Below are positions 40,162 through 48,072 of a DNA stretch of 64,000 nucleotides, piece by piece. The position numbers were made by a program, and so were the translations under genes. The DNA comes from JAJCZZ01 sp964569085. GTDB taxonomy: Bacteria; Gemmatimonadota; Gemmatimonadetes; Longimicrobiales; Gaopeijiaceae. The stretch spans positions 62,001-126,000 of the forward strand of contig CAZMTA010000005.1 in NCBI GenBank assembly GCA_964569085.1, given 5' to 3'. The notes below the pieces were generated by a model. The model did not search any database. It was not told the origin of the DNA and worked only from the letters and a program-made list of their open reading frames with translations. Position 1 is the first letter of the stretch, and the number at the start of each line of letters is the position of its first letter.

Positions 40162-41175
40162 TCACCGCCACCGCTCGGGGTGCGCCTTCATCCAGCGCAC
40201 GTTCCGGTACCAGTCGTCGTCGGGCTCCGGGTCCTGCTCGCCCTGGTAGCGGGCCTCCAGCTCCCGCACCGCCTCCACCAGCTCGTGCTCCGGCTCGAAG
40301 CCCAGGACCTCCCGGGCCTTCCCGGCGGAGAGGTGGTAGGAGCGGAGGTCGTCGGTGGGCTCGGTGCGGATCTCCAGCTCCGGGTCCACCTCATCCCGGA
40401 TCATCTCCGCCAGCGCCATGACCGAGGCGTTCTCGTGGCTGACGTTGAAGGCCTCGCCGTTGACCGCGGCGGCGTCGGCGTCCAGGAGCAGGCGGTAGAA
40501 GCGGGTCAGGTCCCGGAGGTGGATGTTGGGCCGCTGCTGGGTGCCGCCGAAGACCCGGATCCACCCCAGGCGCAGCGCCTGGTCGGTGAGGAGGTTGATG
40601 GTGAGGTCCAGGCGGAGCCGCGGCGAGTCGCCGCACACGGTGGCGGAGCGGACCGAGACGCCGACGAAGTCGTCGTCCACCAGGTCGTTGAGGACCTCCT
40701 CTCCGTCGGCCTTGCACCGGGCGTAGAGGGTGATGGGGTCCAGCGCCAGCTCCTCCGTGACGTCGGGGGTCTCCTTGATCCCGTAGACGCTGGCCGAGGA
40801 GGCGTAGAGGAACCGCTCCACGCCGGCCCGCTTCGCGTCGGCCATCAACCGGGCGCACGCCTCGCCGTTGATGCTCCGGGTCACGTCCGGGTCGAGCTCG
40901 GAGGAGGGGTCGTTGGAGATGGCCGCCAGGTGGATCACGGCGTCCACGTCTCCGGCGAGGGTGTCGCGGACGAGGGCCGCGTCCCGGACGTCCCCCTCCA
41001 CCAGGGTCAGGCGCGGATGGTCGCGCACCGCCTCCAGGGGCCCGGTCCCGAAGAGGAACCGGTCGAGGACGGTGACCGTGTGGCCGTCCTCCAGGAGCTC
41101 GGGGACGAGGACGGCGCCGATGTAGCCGCCCCCACCGGTTGCCACGATGTGTCGCTTCGATGGGGTGCTCACCAC
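40162..41175 (-). CDS. NAD-dependent epimerase/dehydratase (extended SDR)
   Basis: A 337-residue extended short-chain dehydrogenase with the NAD motif TGGGGYIGAVL, HLAAISNDP, and the catalytic Tyr-Lys of ITLYARCKADGE. A C-terminal YRNVRWMKAHPERWR tail follows the substrate domain. It probably epimerises, dehydrates or reduces a nucleotide sugar used by the adjacent aminotransferase. The start is a GTG: two tandem GTG codons at 41170-41175 follow AAGGCGG, whereas the longer frame from 41211 adds an unconserved stretch. It is divergent from the HAD gene, about 180 bases away. Confidence 0.9.
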   Translation of the reverse strand: MVSTPSKRHIVATGGGGYIGAVLVPELLEDGHTVTVLDRFLFGTGPLEAVRDHPRLTLVEGDVRDAALVRDTLAGDVDAVIHLAAISNDPSSELDPDVTRSINGEACARLMADAKRAGVERFLYASSASVYGIKETPDVTEELALDPITLYARCKADGEEVLNDLVDDDFVGVSVRSATVCGDSPRLRLDLTINLLTDQALRLGWIRVFGGTQQRPNIHLRDLTRFYRLLLDADAAAVNGEAFNVSHENASVMALAEMIRDEVDPELEIRTEPTDDLRSYHLSAGKAREVLGFEPEHELVEAVRELEARYQGEQDPEPDDDWYRNVRWMKAHPERWR

Positions 41176-41354
41176 GGAGCCGCCTTTGCCTCGGGTCGGG
41201 AATCCCTGCACTTTGGGTGCGTCTGTCGGAGAAATGTGGCGGGCACGGCCGGGAGCGTCGAGGGCGGGTCGCAGACGCCGTCCATCCCCCGGACCGTCCG
41301 CCCCGCCCCCGCGCCGCGGCCCCTGGCCGGACCTCCCGCTCTTCCCGGAGCCCC

Positions 41355-42026
41355 GTGAACGACCCCGACTTTCGCCCCGAAGCCTTCCTGGTGGACCTGG
41401 ACGGCGTCCTGGTCCACTCCCACGAGACCCACCTCCGGGCCTACGAGGACGCGTTCCGGCGTCACGGCGTGGAGCTCACCCCGGCGGTCCGCTCCCTGGT
41501 GGCGGACGGCATCGGGCGCACCCGCGTGCTGGCCCACGCCGACGTCCCCGCCGCCATGCGGGAGGAGCTGGCCGAGGCCAAGGAGGAGGCCTTCCTGGCG
41601 CTCCTCGAGGCCGGCGCGCTCCGGCCCGCCGCGGGGGTGGAGGCCTTCCTCCGGGTGCTGAAGGAGGCGGGCTGCCCGGCGGCGGTGGTCTCCAACAGCG
41701 CCACCGCCGAGGAGTGCGTGGCGGCGCTGGGATGGCGGGACGGCTTCCGCACCGTGGTCGGCGCCGGAGACGTGGAGCGGGCCAAGCCCGACCCGGAGCC
41801 GTACCTCGAGGGCGCCCGCCGGCTGGGGGTGGCCCCGGAGCGGTGCGTGGCCGTGGAGGACTCGGGGGCGGGGGCGGCCTCGGCCCGGGCCGCCGGCGCC
41901 TTCGTAGTGGGCGTCGGGCCCGGGCTGGCCCCCGACGAGGTGGACGCGTGGGCCCGAGCGCTGGAGGTCCTCCCCGTGGCGCGCTGGCTCGGGGTGGACG
42001 AGGCCGCGCTGGAGGTGGGCCGGTGA
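41355..42026 (+). CDS. HAD-family phosphatase (beta-phosphoglucomutase-like)
   Basis: A 223-residue HAD hydrolase with all four motifs: VDLDGVLVHS (nucleophile Asp and acid/base Asp), AVVSNSATAEE, the Lys in AKPDPEPYLEG, and VAVEDSGAGAASARAA. The helical cap lies between motifs 1 and 2. It may dephosphorylate a sugar phosphate, plausibly the heptose- or related bisphosphate step that belongs with the next gene. The GTG start has GGAG four bases upstream. The stop overlaps the next GTG, so expression is coupled. Confidence 0.88.
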   Translation: MNDPDFRPEAFLVDLDGVLVHSHETHLRAYEDAFRRHGVELTPAVRSLVADGIGRTRVLAHADVPAAMREELAEAKEEAFLALLEAGALRPAAGVEAFLRVLKEAGCPAAVVSNSATAEECVAALGWRDGFRTVVGAGDVERAKPDPEPYLEGARRLGVAPERCVAVEDSGAGAASARAAGAFVVGVGPGLAPDEVDAWARALEVLPVARWLGVDEAALEVGR

Positions 42027-43573
42027 GCCGCCCCCAGGGGAAGGTCGTCTCCAGGGAGGAGCTCGTCCGCTACCGGGAGGAGCTCCGGGACCAGGGACGG
42101 CGCCTGGTGCAGTGCCACGGCTGCTTCGACGTGGTCCACCCGGGACACATCCGCTACCTGAAGTTCGCCCGGAGCCTGGGCGACGTCCTCCTGGTCAGCG
42201 TCAGCGGGGACGACGCCGTGGGGAAGGGGTTCGACCGGCCGTACATCCCCGAGGACCTCCGCATGGAGAACCTGGCGGCCCTGGAGTTCGTGGACCTGGT
42301 CACCCTGGCCGACGAGTCGTGGGGCGGGCCGATCCTGGAGGCGGTCCAGCCCGACGTCTACGTGAAGGGCCGGGAGTACGAGGCCGTGGACGACCCCCGC
42401 TTCGCCCGGGAGAAGGCGCTGGTGGAGAGCTGGGGCGGCGAGGTCGTCTTCGGCTCCGGGGACGTCGTCTTTTCCTCCACGGAGATCATCGAGCGCCGGG
42501 GCGGCACCATGGCCGTGGGGGACGAGCAGGTCCGCGCCTACTGCCGCCGCCACGGGGTGGACCTGGCCCGCCTCCGCGGGCTCAGCGACGACGTGGCCGG
42601 GCTCCGCGTCCTGGTGGTGGGCGACCCGATACTGGACCGCTACGTCTTCTGCGAGAGCGCCTCGGTGGCCCAGGAGACCCCCATCCTCTCCGTCTCCGCC
42701 GTGGAGGAGGTGGACTACGTGGGCGGCGCGGCGGCCATCGCGGCGCAGATGGCGGCGCTGGGCGCCCACGTCACGCTGGTGACCACCAGCTCGGCCCATC
42801 CGCTCTTCCCCCGCTACGAGGCGATGCTGGCGGAGCAGGGCGTGGAGCTGCGGGTGGTGGACACCCCGGAGCGCCCCCTCTTCCGCAAGATCCGCTACGT
42901 GGTGGGGGAGCAGAAGCTCCTGAAGGTCAACGAGGGACCGCCCACCCCGGTCTCGGTCCAGGTGAGCGATCGCCTGCGGACCCTCCTGGAGGACGAGCTC
43001 CAGCGCCACGACGCGCTGGTGGCCACCGACTTCGGGTACGGGCTGTTCGGCTCCCGGCTCAGCGAGGCCCTCGCCGACATCGCCGAGCGCCAGGGCCGGC
43101 CCTACTTCGCCGACGTGAGCACCGCGGGGCAGGCCAACCTCCTCAAGTTCGCCCGGCCCCGCCTGGTGACCCCCACGGAGAGCGAGCTCCGCTTCGCGCT
43201 GGCGGACATGGAGAGCGGCCTCGTGGTGGTGGCCAAGCGCTACCTGGACCGGAGCGGCGCCGACGAGGTCGTCGTGACGCTGGGACGGCGGGGGTGCATC
43301 ACCTTCGCCCGGCCCGAGGAGGGGGACGCGGACCAGCGGCTCCGGGCGGCGTACCTCCCGGCGCTGGGGACCATCACCGTGGATTCGGTGGGCGCCGGGG
43401 ACCTCTTCCTCTCCGGCGTGGTCCTCTGCACCCTGGCCGGCGCCTCCACCCCGGTGGCGGCGTACATGGGCTCGGCGCTGGCCACCCTGGGGGTGACCCG
43501 CATGGGCAACCTGGTCTCGGACCTGCCCCGGCTCCTGGGGTTCCTGGAGCAGCGTCCGGAGCTGCGGGCGTGA
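42023..43573 (+). CDS. HldE-like bifunctional enzyme: N-terminal nucleotidyltransferase, C-terminal PfkB kinase
   Basis: A 516-residue fusion. Residues about 28-160 are a cytidylyltransferase-type domain (HGCFDVVHPGH, then FSSTEIIERR). Residues about 190-510 are a PfkB sugar kinase (LVVGDPILDRYVF, DSVGAGDLFLSGVV). E. coli HldE makes ADP-heptose with the kinase first and the transferase second; here the order is reversed. Together with the HAD phosphatase just before it, the three activities of ADP-heptose synthesis from heptose 7-phosphate could be present, though no isomerase or epimerase is beside it. The substrate may differ from heptose. Confidence 0.85.
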   Translation: MSRPQGKVVSREELVRYREELRDQGRRLVQCHGCFDVVHPGHIRYLKFARSLGDVLLVSVSGDDAVGKGFDRPYIPEDLRMENLAALEFVDLVTLADESWGGPILEAVQPDVYVKGREYEAVDDPRFAREKALVESWGGEVVFGSGDVVFSSTEIIERRGGTMAVGDEQVRAYCRRHGVDLARLRGLSDDVAGLRVLVVGDPILDRYVFCESASVAQETPILSVSAVEEVDYVGGAAAIAAQMAALGAHVTLVTTSSAHPLFPRYEAMLAEQGVELRVVDTPERPLFRKIRYVVGEQKLLKVNEGPPTPVSVQVSDRLRTLLEDELQRHDALVATDFGYGLFGSRLSEALADIAERQGRPYFADVSTAGQANLLKFARPRLVTPTESELRFALADMESGLVVVAKRYLDRSGADEVVVTLGRRGCITFARPEEGDADQRLRAAYLPALGTITVDSVGAGDLFLSGVVLCTLAGASTPVAAYMGSALATLGVTRMGNLVSDLPRLLGFLEQRPELRA

Positions 43574-43586
43574 GCGGCGGCCGGCG

Positions 43587-45515
43587 GTGAGGCTCACCCG
43601 CGAGCAGCTCGGCTGGGCCCTCCTGGCCGGGGTGGCCGCCCTCTGGCTGGCCTTCCACCAGGTGGGGGGCGTCTACGCCGACTGGGCGCTGGGGCTCGGG
43701 AGCACCCAGGAGCCCAGCGGGCGCCACCTCCTCTTCCTGGCGTACTTCACCGTCTTCTCCACGCTGGGGGTCCCGGTCCTGGCCGCGGGGCTCCTCCACG
43801 CCTTCCACCGGGACCGGTGGTGGCCGGGGTGGGGGGACCGGGACTTCCTCCTCCGGGCGGTCCCGGCGGCGCTCCTCCTCCCCGTGGCCCTGCACTGGCT
43901 GGTCCTGGCGGGCCAGCCGGTGGCCGACGACGAGTCCCTCTACCGGTACGGGGCGGAGCTCCTCCTCCAGGGCCGGGTGGCGGGCGAGTCCCACCCCATG
44001 CGGCTCTTCTTCGACCACGCCTTCCTGGTCAACGACGGGCGCACCTTCAGCCAGTACTTCCTGGGCTGGCCGGCCTTCCTGTCGGTGGGGGTGGCCCTGG
44101 GCGCGCCCTGGCTGGTGAACCCCGTCCTCTCGGCGCTGACCGTGCCCGCCCTGTACGGCGTGGTGCGGGAGCTCTCGGACCGGCTGTGGGCCCAGGTCGT
44201 GACCGGGCTCTTCCTCCTGAGCCCCATGCTCCAGCTCCTGGCCGCAACCGGGCTCAGCCACACCGCGGCCCTGTTCGCGCTGAGCTGGACCGCGTGGCTG
44301 GCCCTCCGCGCCGCCCGGGAGCCGGGGCGGGCGTGGCCGGCGGCGGGGCTGGCGGTGGCCTTCTCGGTGGCCTTCTTCGTGCGGCCCCTGACGGCCCTGG
44401 GCATCGGGGCGCCCTTCCTCGTCCTCTGGGCGAGGGCGTGGTGGACGGGGGGACGACGGCTCGCGCCCCTGGGCGCCTTCCTGGCCCCGGCGGCGGTGCT
44501 GGGCGCCCTCTTCCTCCTGGTGAACGCCCTCCAGACGGGCTCCCCGTGGACCCCGGCCTACATGGCGTGGCAGGGCTACGCCCGGGGGAACGCCTTCCGC
44601 TTCAGCGGGCTGGACCCGGCCACCGTTCCCGAGGTGCCCAACCTGGCCTTCCAGGGGCTGGGCCAGGCGCTGCGGACGGCGTCCCTGGGCCTGGTGCGCC
44701 TGGGGTACGCCCTCCTGGGATGGCCGGTGGCCTACCTCTTCCTTGCGGCGGCCCTGGGGGCCGGTGGGACCGGGGTGCTGTGGGCCTCCATGGGGGCGTT
44801 CCTCCTCCTCCACCTCCCCCTCCGGGACACCGGGATCGACACGGTGGGGCCGGTGCACTTCACCGAGCTGGCGCTCCCGGTCCTGGCGCTGACCGGCGTG
44901 GGGATGGCCCGGGCGGCGGCGTGGCTCCAGGGGCGGCTCGGAACGGCGGGAGCGGACGGGGCCGACGGAGATTCCTCGGGGGACGGCGCCGACCCCTTCG
45001 CCCACCTTCTGGGACGCCGGCTGGTCCTGGCCACCGCCGCGGCCCTCCTCCTGGGCAACCTGGTCCTGTACGCCCCGGCGCGACTCCGGGCCGTCTCGGT
45101 GGTGGGCGCCCTGGTGAGCGTCCCGAGCACGGCGCTGGAGCGGGCCGGGGTCGAGGACGCGGTGGTCTTCTCCTCGGTGCCGTGGGCGCTGGCCTGCAAC
45201 CCGGCCTTCCCGGTGCCCTCCCGGCCCTTCGTCTTCTGGTGGCCGGTGAACGAGCCGGGCCTCGGCGACGACGTCCTCCACGCCAACCACCTGAGCGTCG
45301 AGGCGGACCGGGCCCTCATGGCGGAGCACTTCCCGGACCGGACCGGGTGGCTCATGCACTGGCGGGAGAACTGCTCCCTGGCCCTGGTGCGCCTGGACGA
45401 CCCGGCGGCGGAGGAGATCCCCGACGGCATCCTCCTCTCGGGGCAGCGAGGGACGCTGCGGTGGGATCCGTCCCACGCCCCGACGGGGGAGGTGCCCCCG
45501 GGATTCGCCCCGTGA
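43587..45515 (+). CDS. GT39-like polytopic membrane glycosyltransferase
   Basis: A 642-residue membrane protein with about eleven or twelve hydrophobic helices and a soluble C-terminal part. An acidic motif in the first large extracytoplasmic loop (PVADDESLYRYGAELLLQG) is typical of the PMT/ArnT/GT39 (GT-C) group, which use polyprenyl-phosphate sugars. It would transfer a sugar to lipid or protein outside the membrane. It starts at GTG, 13 bases past the HldE-like stop. Its TGA overlaps the flippase-like start. The middle (about residues 455-470) is a low-complexity Asp/Gly/Ala stretch. Confidence 0.82.
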   Translation: MRLTREQLGWALLAGVAALWLAFHQVGGVYADWALGLGSTQEPSGRHLLFLAYFTVFSTLGVPVLAAGLLHAFHRDRWWPGWGDRDFLLRAVPAALLLPVALHWLVLAGQPVADDESLYRYGAELLLQGRVAGESHPMRLFFDHAFLVNDGRTFSQYFLGWPAFLSVGVALGAPWLVNPVLSALTVPALYGVVRELSDRLWAQVVTGLFLLSPMLQLLAATGLSHTAALFALSWTAWLALRAAREPGRAWPAAGLAVAFSVAFFVRPLTALGIGAPFLVLWARAWWTGGRRLAPLGAFLAPAAVLGALFLLVNALQTGSPWTPAYMAWQGYARGNAFRFSGLDPATVPEVPNLAFQGLGQALRTASLGLVRLGYALLGWPVAYLFLAAALGAGGTGVLWASMGAFLLLHLPLRDTGIDTVGPVHFTELALPVLALTGVGMARAAAWLQGRLGTAGADGADGDSSGDGADPFAHLLGRRLVLATAAALLLGNLVLYAPARLRAVSVVGALVSVPSTALERAGVEDAVVFSSVPWALACNPAFPVPSRPFVFWWPVNEPGLGDDVLHANHLSVEADRALMAEHFPDRTGWLMHWRENCSLALVRLDDPAAEEIPDGILLSGQRGTLRWDPSHAPTGEVPPGFAP

Positions 45516-46168
45516 GCGACGCCCGGCGAGGGTGGGCGGGCTCCCTGGCGCTGGGGGTCGCGGTGTCGGCCCTCTTCCTCTGGCTGACGCTGCGGAAGGT
45601 GGACCTGGCCGCCGTGGGGGCGGCGCTGGCCGACGTCTCGCTCCCGGTCCTCCTCCTGACGCTCCTCACCCGGGGCTCGGCCTTCCTGGTNNNNNNNNNN
45701 NNNNNNNNNNNNNNNNNNNNNNNNNNNNNNNNNNNNNNNNNNNNNNNNNNNNNNNNNNNNNNNNNNNNNNNNNNNNNNNNNNNNNNNNNNCTCTTCCACG
45801 CGCGCTGGGCGCCGGCGGCGCTGGGCGCGACGCTCCTCTACTGGCTCACCGCCATGGGCACCGTCCGGGTGGTCATGGCCGCCTTCGGCCTCGACCTCCC
45901 CTGGTACGCGCCGGTGCTGGTGGTGGCGGTGACCGCCCTGGGGACCGCGCTGCCCTCCTCGCCCGCCTTCGTGGGCACCTACCACTACTTCTCGGCCCTG
46001 GGCGTCTCCTTCCTGGGCGTGGACCAGGCCACGGCGGCCTCCTTCGCCATCGTGGCCCACGCCGCCGCCTTCGTGCCCTTCACGCTGGTGGGGATGGCCG
46101 TCTTCGCGGGCTCCATCCGGGTGTGGGCCCGGGGAGGGGGCGAGGACGGGGAGGCGGCCCCGCCGTGA
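45512..46168 (+). CDS. Flippase-like membrane protein (LPG-synthase TM/UPF0104 family), interrupted by assembly gap
   Basis: Two in-frame pieces flank the N-run. The first 59 residues (SLALGVAVSALFLWLTLRKV, then ALADVSLPVLLL) and the last 125 (ALPSSPAFVGTYHYFSALGV, FAIVAHAAAFVPFTLVGM) match the start and end of the lysylphosphatidylglycerol-synthase transmembrane/AglD family, thought to flip or modify polyprenyl lipids. Family members are usually 300-340 residues, so about 120-150 residues, the central helices, are missing, more than 100 Ns can hold. The start overlaps the GT39 stop, and the stop overlaps the methyltransferase start. Confidence 0.8.
   Translation: MSDARRGWAGSLALGVAVSALFLWLTLRKVDLAAVGAALADVSLPVLLLTLLTRGSAFLXXXXXXXXXXXXXXXXXXXXXXXXXXXXXXXXXXLFHARWAPAALGATLLYWLTAMGTVRVVMAAFGLDLPWYAPVLVVAVTALGTALPSSPAFVGTYHYFSALGVSFLGVDQATAASFAIVAHAAAFVPFTLVGMAVFAGSIRVWARGGGEDGEAAPP
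45691..45790. other. Assembly gap (100 N)
   Basis: Exactly 100 N bases, the conventional placeholder for a scaffold gap of unknown size. The true gap is probably nearer 400-550 bases, judged from the family length of the interrupted protein. Both flanks are in the same frame in this layout, which may be chance. Confidence 0.95.
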
Positions 46169-47043
46169 GCGGCGACGCCGGGACCTGCATGGTCTGCGCC
46201 GGCCCCCTGGAGACGCTGGGGCCCAAGGACGGCGGGACGTACGCCGCGTGCGGCGCGTGCGGCGCGGTCCAGCTCGTGCCGGTGCCGGATCCGGCCGAGC
46301 TCGACGAGCTCTACCGCTCGTCCTACCACGACGACGGGCACTACCACCAGGACCCCGACGAGCACCTGGCCCAGCGCCGCCGCGTGTGCGAGCAGGTGGC
46401 CGACGTGGCCTCGGCCGCGCTCCCCGAGGGGCGTGCGGTGGTGGAGATTGGCGCGGGATGGGGGAACCTGGGGGTGGTCCTGGCCGAGCGCGGCGTGCCG
46501 TGGGTGGGCCTGGAGCCCAACCCGGTCCTGGTGGAGGCGGGGCGCTCCCGGGGGGTGGACCTGCGGGAGGGCGACCTGGCCGCCCTGGAGGCCGACGCGG
46601 CGCTCCGGGCGGAGGTGGGGGTCCTGGTCTCCATGGCCGTCTACGAGCACCTGGCGCGTCCCGGCGAGGAGCTGGCCCGCATGGCCGCGCTGCTGCCCCC
46701 CGGCGGCGCCGTGGTCATCCAGGCCCCCACCGCCGGCATCCCCCGGGTGGGCGGGCGCTGGGCCCGTCGGCTGCGGCCCGGGCGCGAGCTCCCGGGCTTC
46801 TTCGGGAGCCTGGCCGCGCCGTGGCACGTCTGCCTCCCCACGCCCCGGAGCCTGGCGGTGCAGGCGGGGCGGTGCGGGCTCGAGGTCCGGGCGGTTCACG
46901 TCTCCCGCTCCGGACGGGCGCCCGACGCCCGCCGCGTGCTCCAGGCGGCCAACGAGTGGGTGGGGCGCGGGGGACGCGCGCTCTTCGGCCCGGGCTGGCC
47001 CCTGGCCATGGCCCACGTCTTCGTGCTGGGACCCGAGGGCTAG
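46165..47043 (+). CDS. SAM-dependent methyltransferase with N-terminal zinc ribbon
   Basis: A 292-residue protein. The N-terminus has two CxxC pairs (CMVCAG and CGACG) like the zinc ribbon of sugar C-methyltransferases (TylC/NovU types). The class-I methyltransferase fold follows: VVEIGAGWGNLGVVLA for SAM binding, then VLVSMAVYEHLARPGEEL. It could methylate a nucleotide sugar or glycolipid produced by this island. The GTG overlaps the flippase stop. The TAG stop is directly adjacent to the stop of the convergent ATP-grasp gene, with no spacer. Confidence 0.88.
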   Translation: MSGDAGTCMVCAGPLETLGPKDGGTYAACGACGAVQLVPVPDPAELDELYRSSYHDDGHYHQDPDEHLAQRRRVCEQVADVASAALPEGRAVVEIGAGWGNLGVVLAERGVPWVGLEPNPVLVEAGRSRGVDLREGDLAALEADAALRAEVGVLVSMAVYEHLARPGEELARMAALLPPGGAVVIQAPTAGIPRVGGRWARRLRPGRELPGFFGSLAAPWHVCLPTPRSLAVQAGRCGLEVRAVHVSRSGRAPDARRVLQAANEWVGRGGRALFGPGWPLAMAHVFVLGPEG

Positions 47044-48072
47044 TCAGCCCCGCGCCGGGCGCTCCAGCAGGGGCTCCACGTCGATCTGGCGGTGGAGCCG
47101 GACCCCGATCTCCGGGCCGTCGGGCGCGACGGCGTCCCCGATCTCCCAGCCGGTGAGGGCGCGGAAGGCCGCCAGGGGGAGGTTCACCCCGGCCTCGGTG
47201 TAGAGCCACGGCCGGCCGGCGGGACGGGGGTTCACCTCGGTGACCCGGGGCACCCCGGCGACGTCCCCCCGCAGGTCCACGCTGTAGAGGCCGGTGGCCG
47301 CGGGGTCGAGGGCGTCCACCGCCCGGCGGGCCGCTTCGGCGAAGGGGGGGAGGTCCACGGTCTCGCAGCGGCTCACCTGCCCGGTGATCCCGCTCACCGA
47401 GACCTTGGACAGGAAGTAGGCCAGACGCTCCATGGAGGCGGCGGCCAGGAGCTCGCCGTCCCGGTAGAGCCCGGTCCAGTTCACGTTCCGGCCCGGGAGG
47501 AACTCCTGGACCATCCAGGGCGCGTCCAGCCCCCGTCGCCGCCAGAACTCCATCCATGCCCGTCCCTCCTCCACGCCGTCCACCCGGAGGCTGCCCTGGC
47601 CGCTGGTCCCGGTGGCGGGCCGGAGCCAGACCGGCGGCGGCACCCGCTCCAGCGCCACGGCGAGCCCTTCGGGGCCCTCCACCCGGGCCGTGGCCGGGAC
47701 GAGGGCGTCGGGGAGGGCCGCCGCGGTGCGCTCCTTGTCCAGGATCACCCGGCCGCAGCCGAAGGGGACCGGCGTGGGACAGGCCGGGACCCGGTCGATG
47801 CCCACCAGGGCCTCCACCTCGGCGTCCAGCGACACGAAGAGGAAGTCGGCGTCGGCGGCGGCCTCGTCCAGGGCGTCGGCGTAGGCCTCGGGGTCCTCGC
47901 CGGCCGGCGGGAGGGCGATCACCTCCTGGCAGATCCGCGCCGCCATGGCGCGGCCGTGCTCCGCGGCGTCCGCCCCCACGACGTCGAGGCCCGGGTCGCG
48001 CCGCAGGCTCCGGGCGATGTCCAGCCCCGGGGAGCTGGCGGCGGCGGTGACCAGGACGCGGGGACGGCTCAC
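47044..48072 (-). CDS. ATP-grasp ligase
   Basis: A 342-residue protein. The N-terminal pre-ATP-grasp fold (RVLVTAAASSPGLDIARSL) and ATP-grasp core (VWLRPATGTSGQGSLRV, then MVQEFLPGRNVNW, and the metal site VTEVNPRPAGRPWL) resemble CarB/PylC-type carboxylate-amine ligases. These couple a carboxylate to an amine through an acyl phosphate. The GTG start overlaps the ComA-ComB stop, so its substrate may be sulfolactate or an adduct of it. That link is inferred from coupling only. Confidence 0.85.
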   Translation of the reverse strand: MSRPRVLVTAAASSPGLDIARSLRRDPGLDVVGADAAEHGRAMAARICQEVIALPPAGEDPEAYADALDEAAADADFLFVSLDAEVEALVGIDRVPACPTPVPFGCGRVILDKERTAAALPDALVPATARVEGPEGLAVALERVPPPVWLRPATGTSGQGSLRVDGVEEGRAWMEFWRRRGLDAPWMVQEFLPGRNVNWTGLYRDGELLAAASMERLAYFLSKVSVSGITGQVSRCETVDLPPFAEAARRAVDALDPAATGLYSVDLRGDVAGVPRVTEVNPRPAGRPWLYTEAGVNLPLAAFRALTGWEIGDAVAPDGPEIGVRLHRQIDVEPLLERPARG

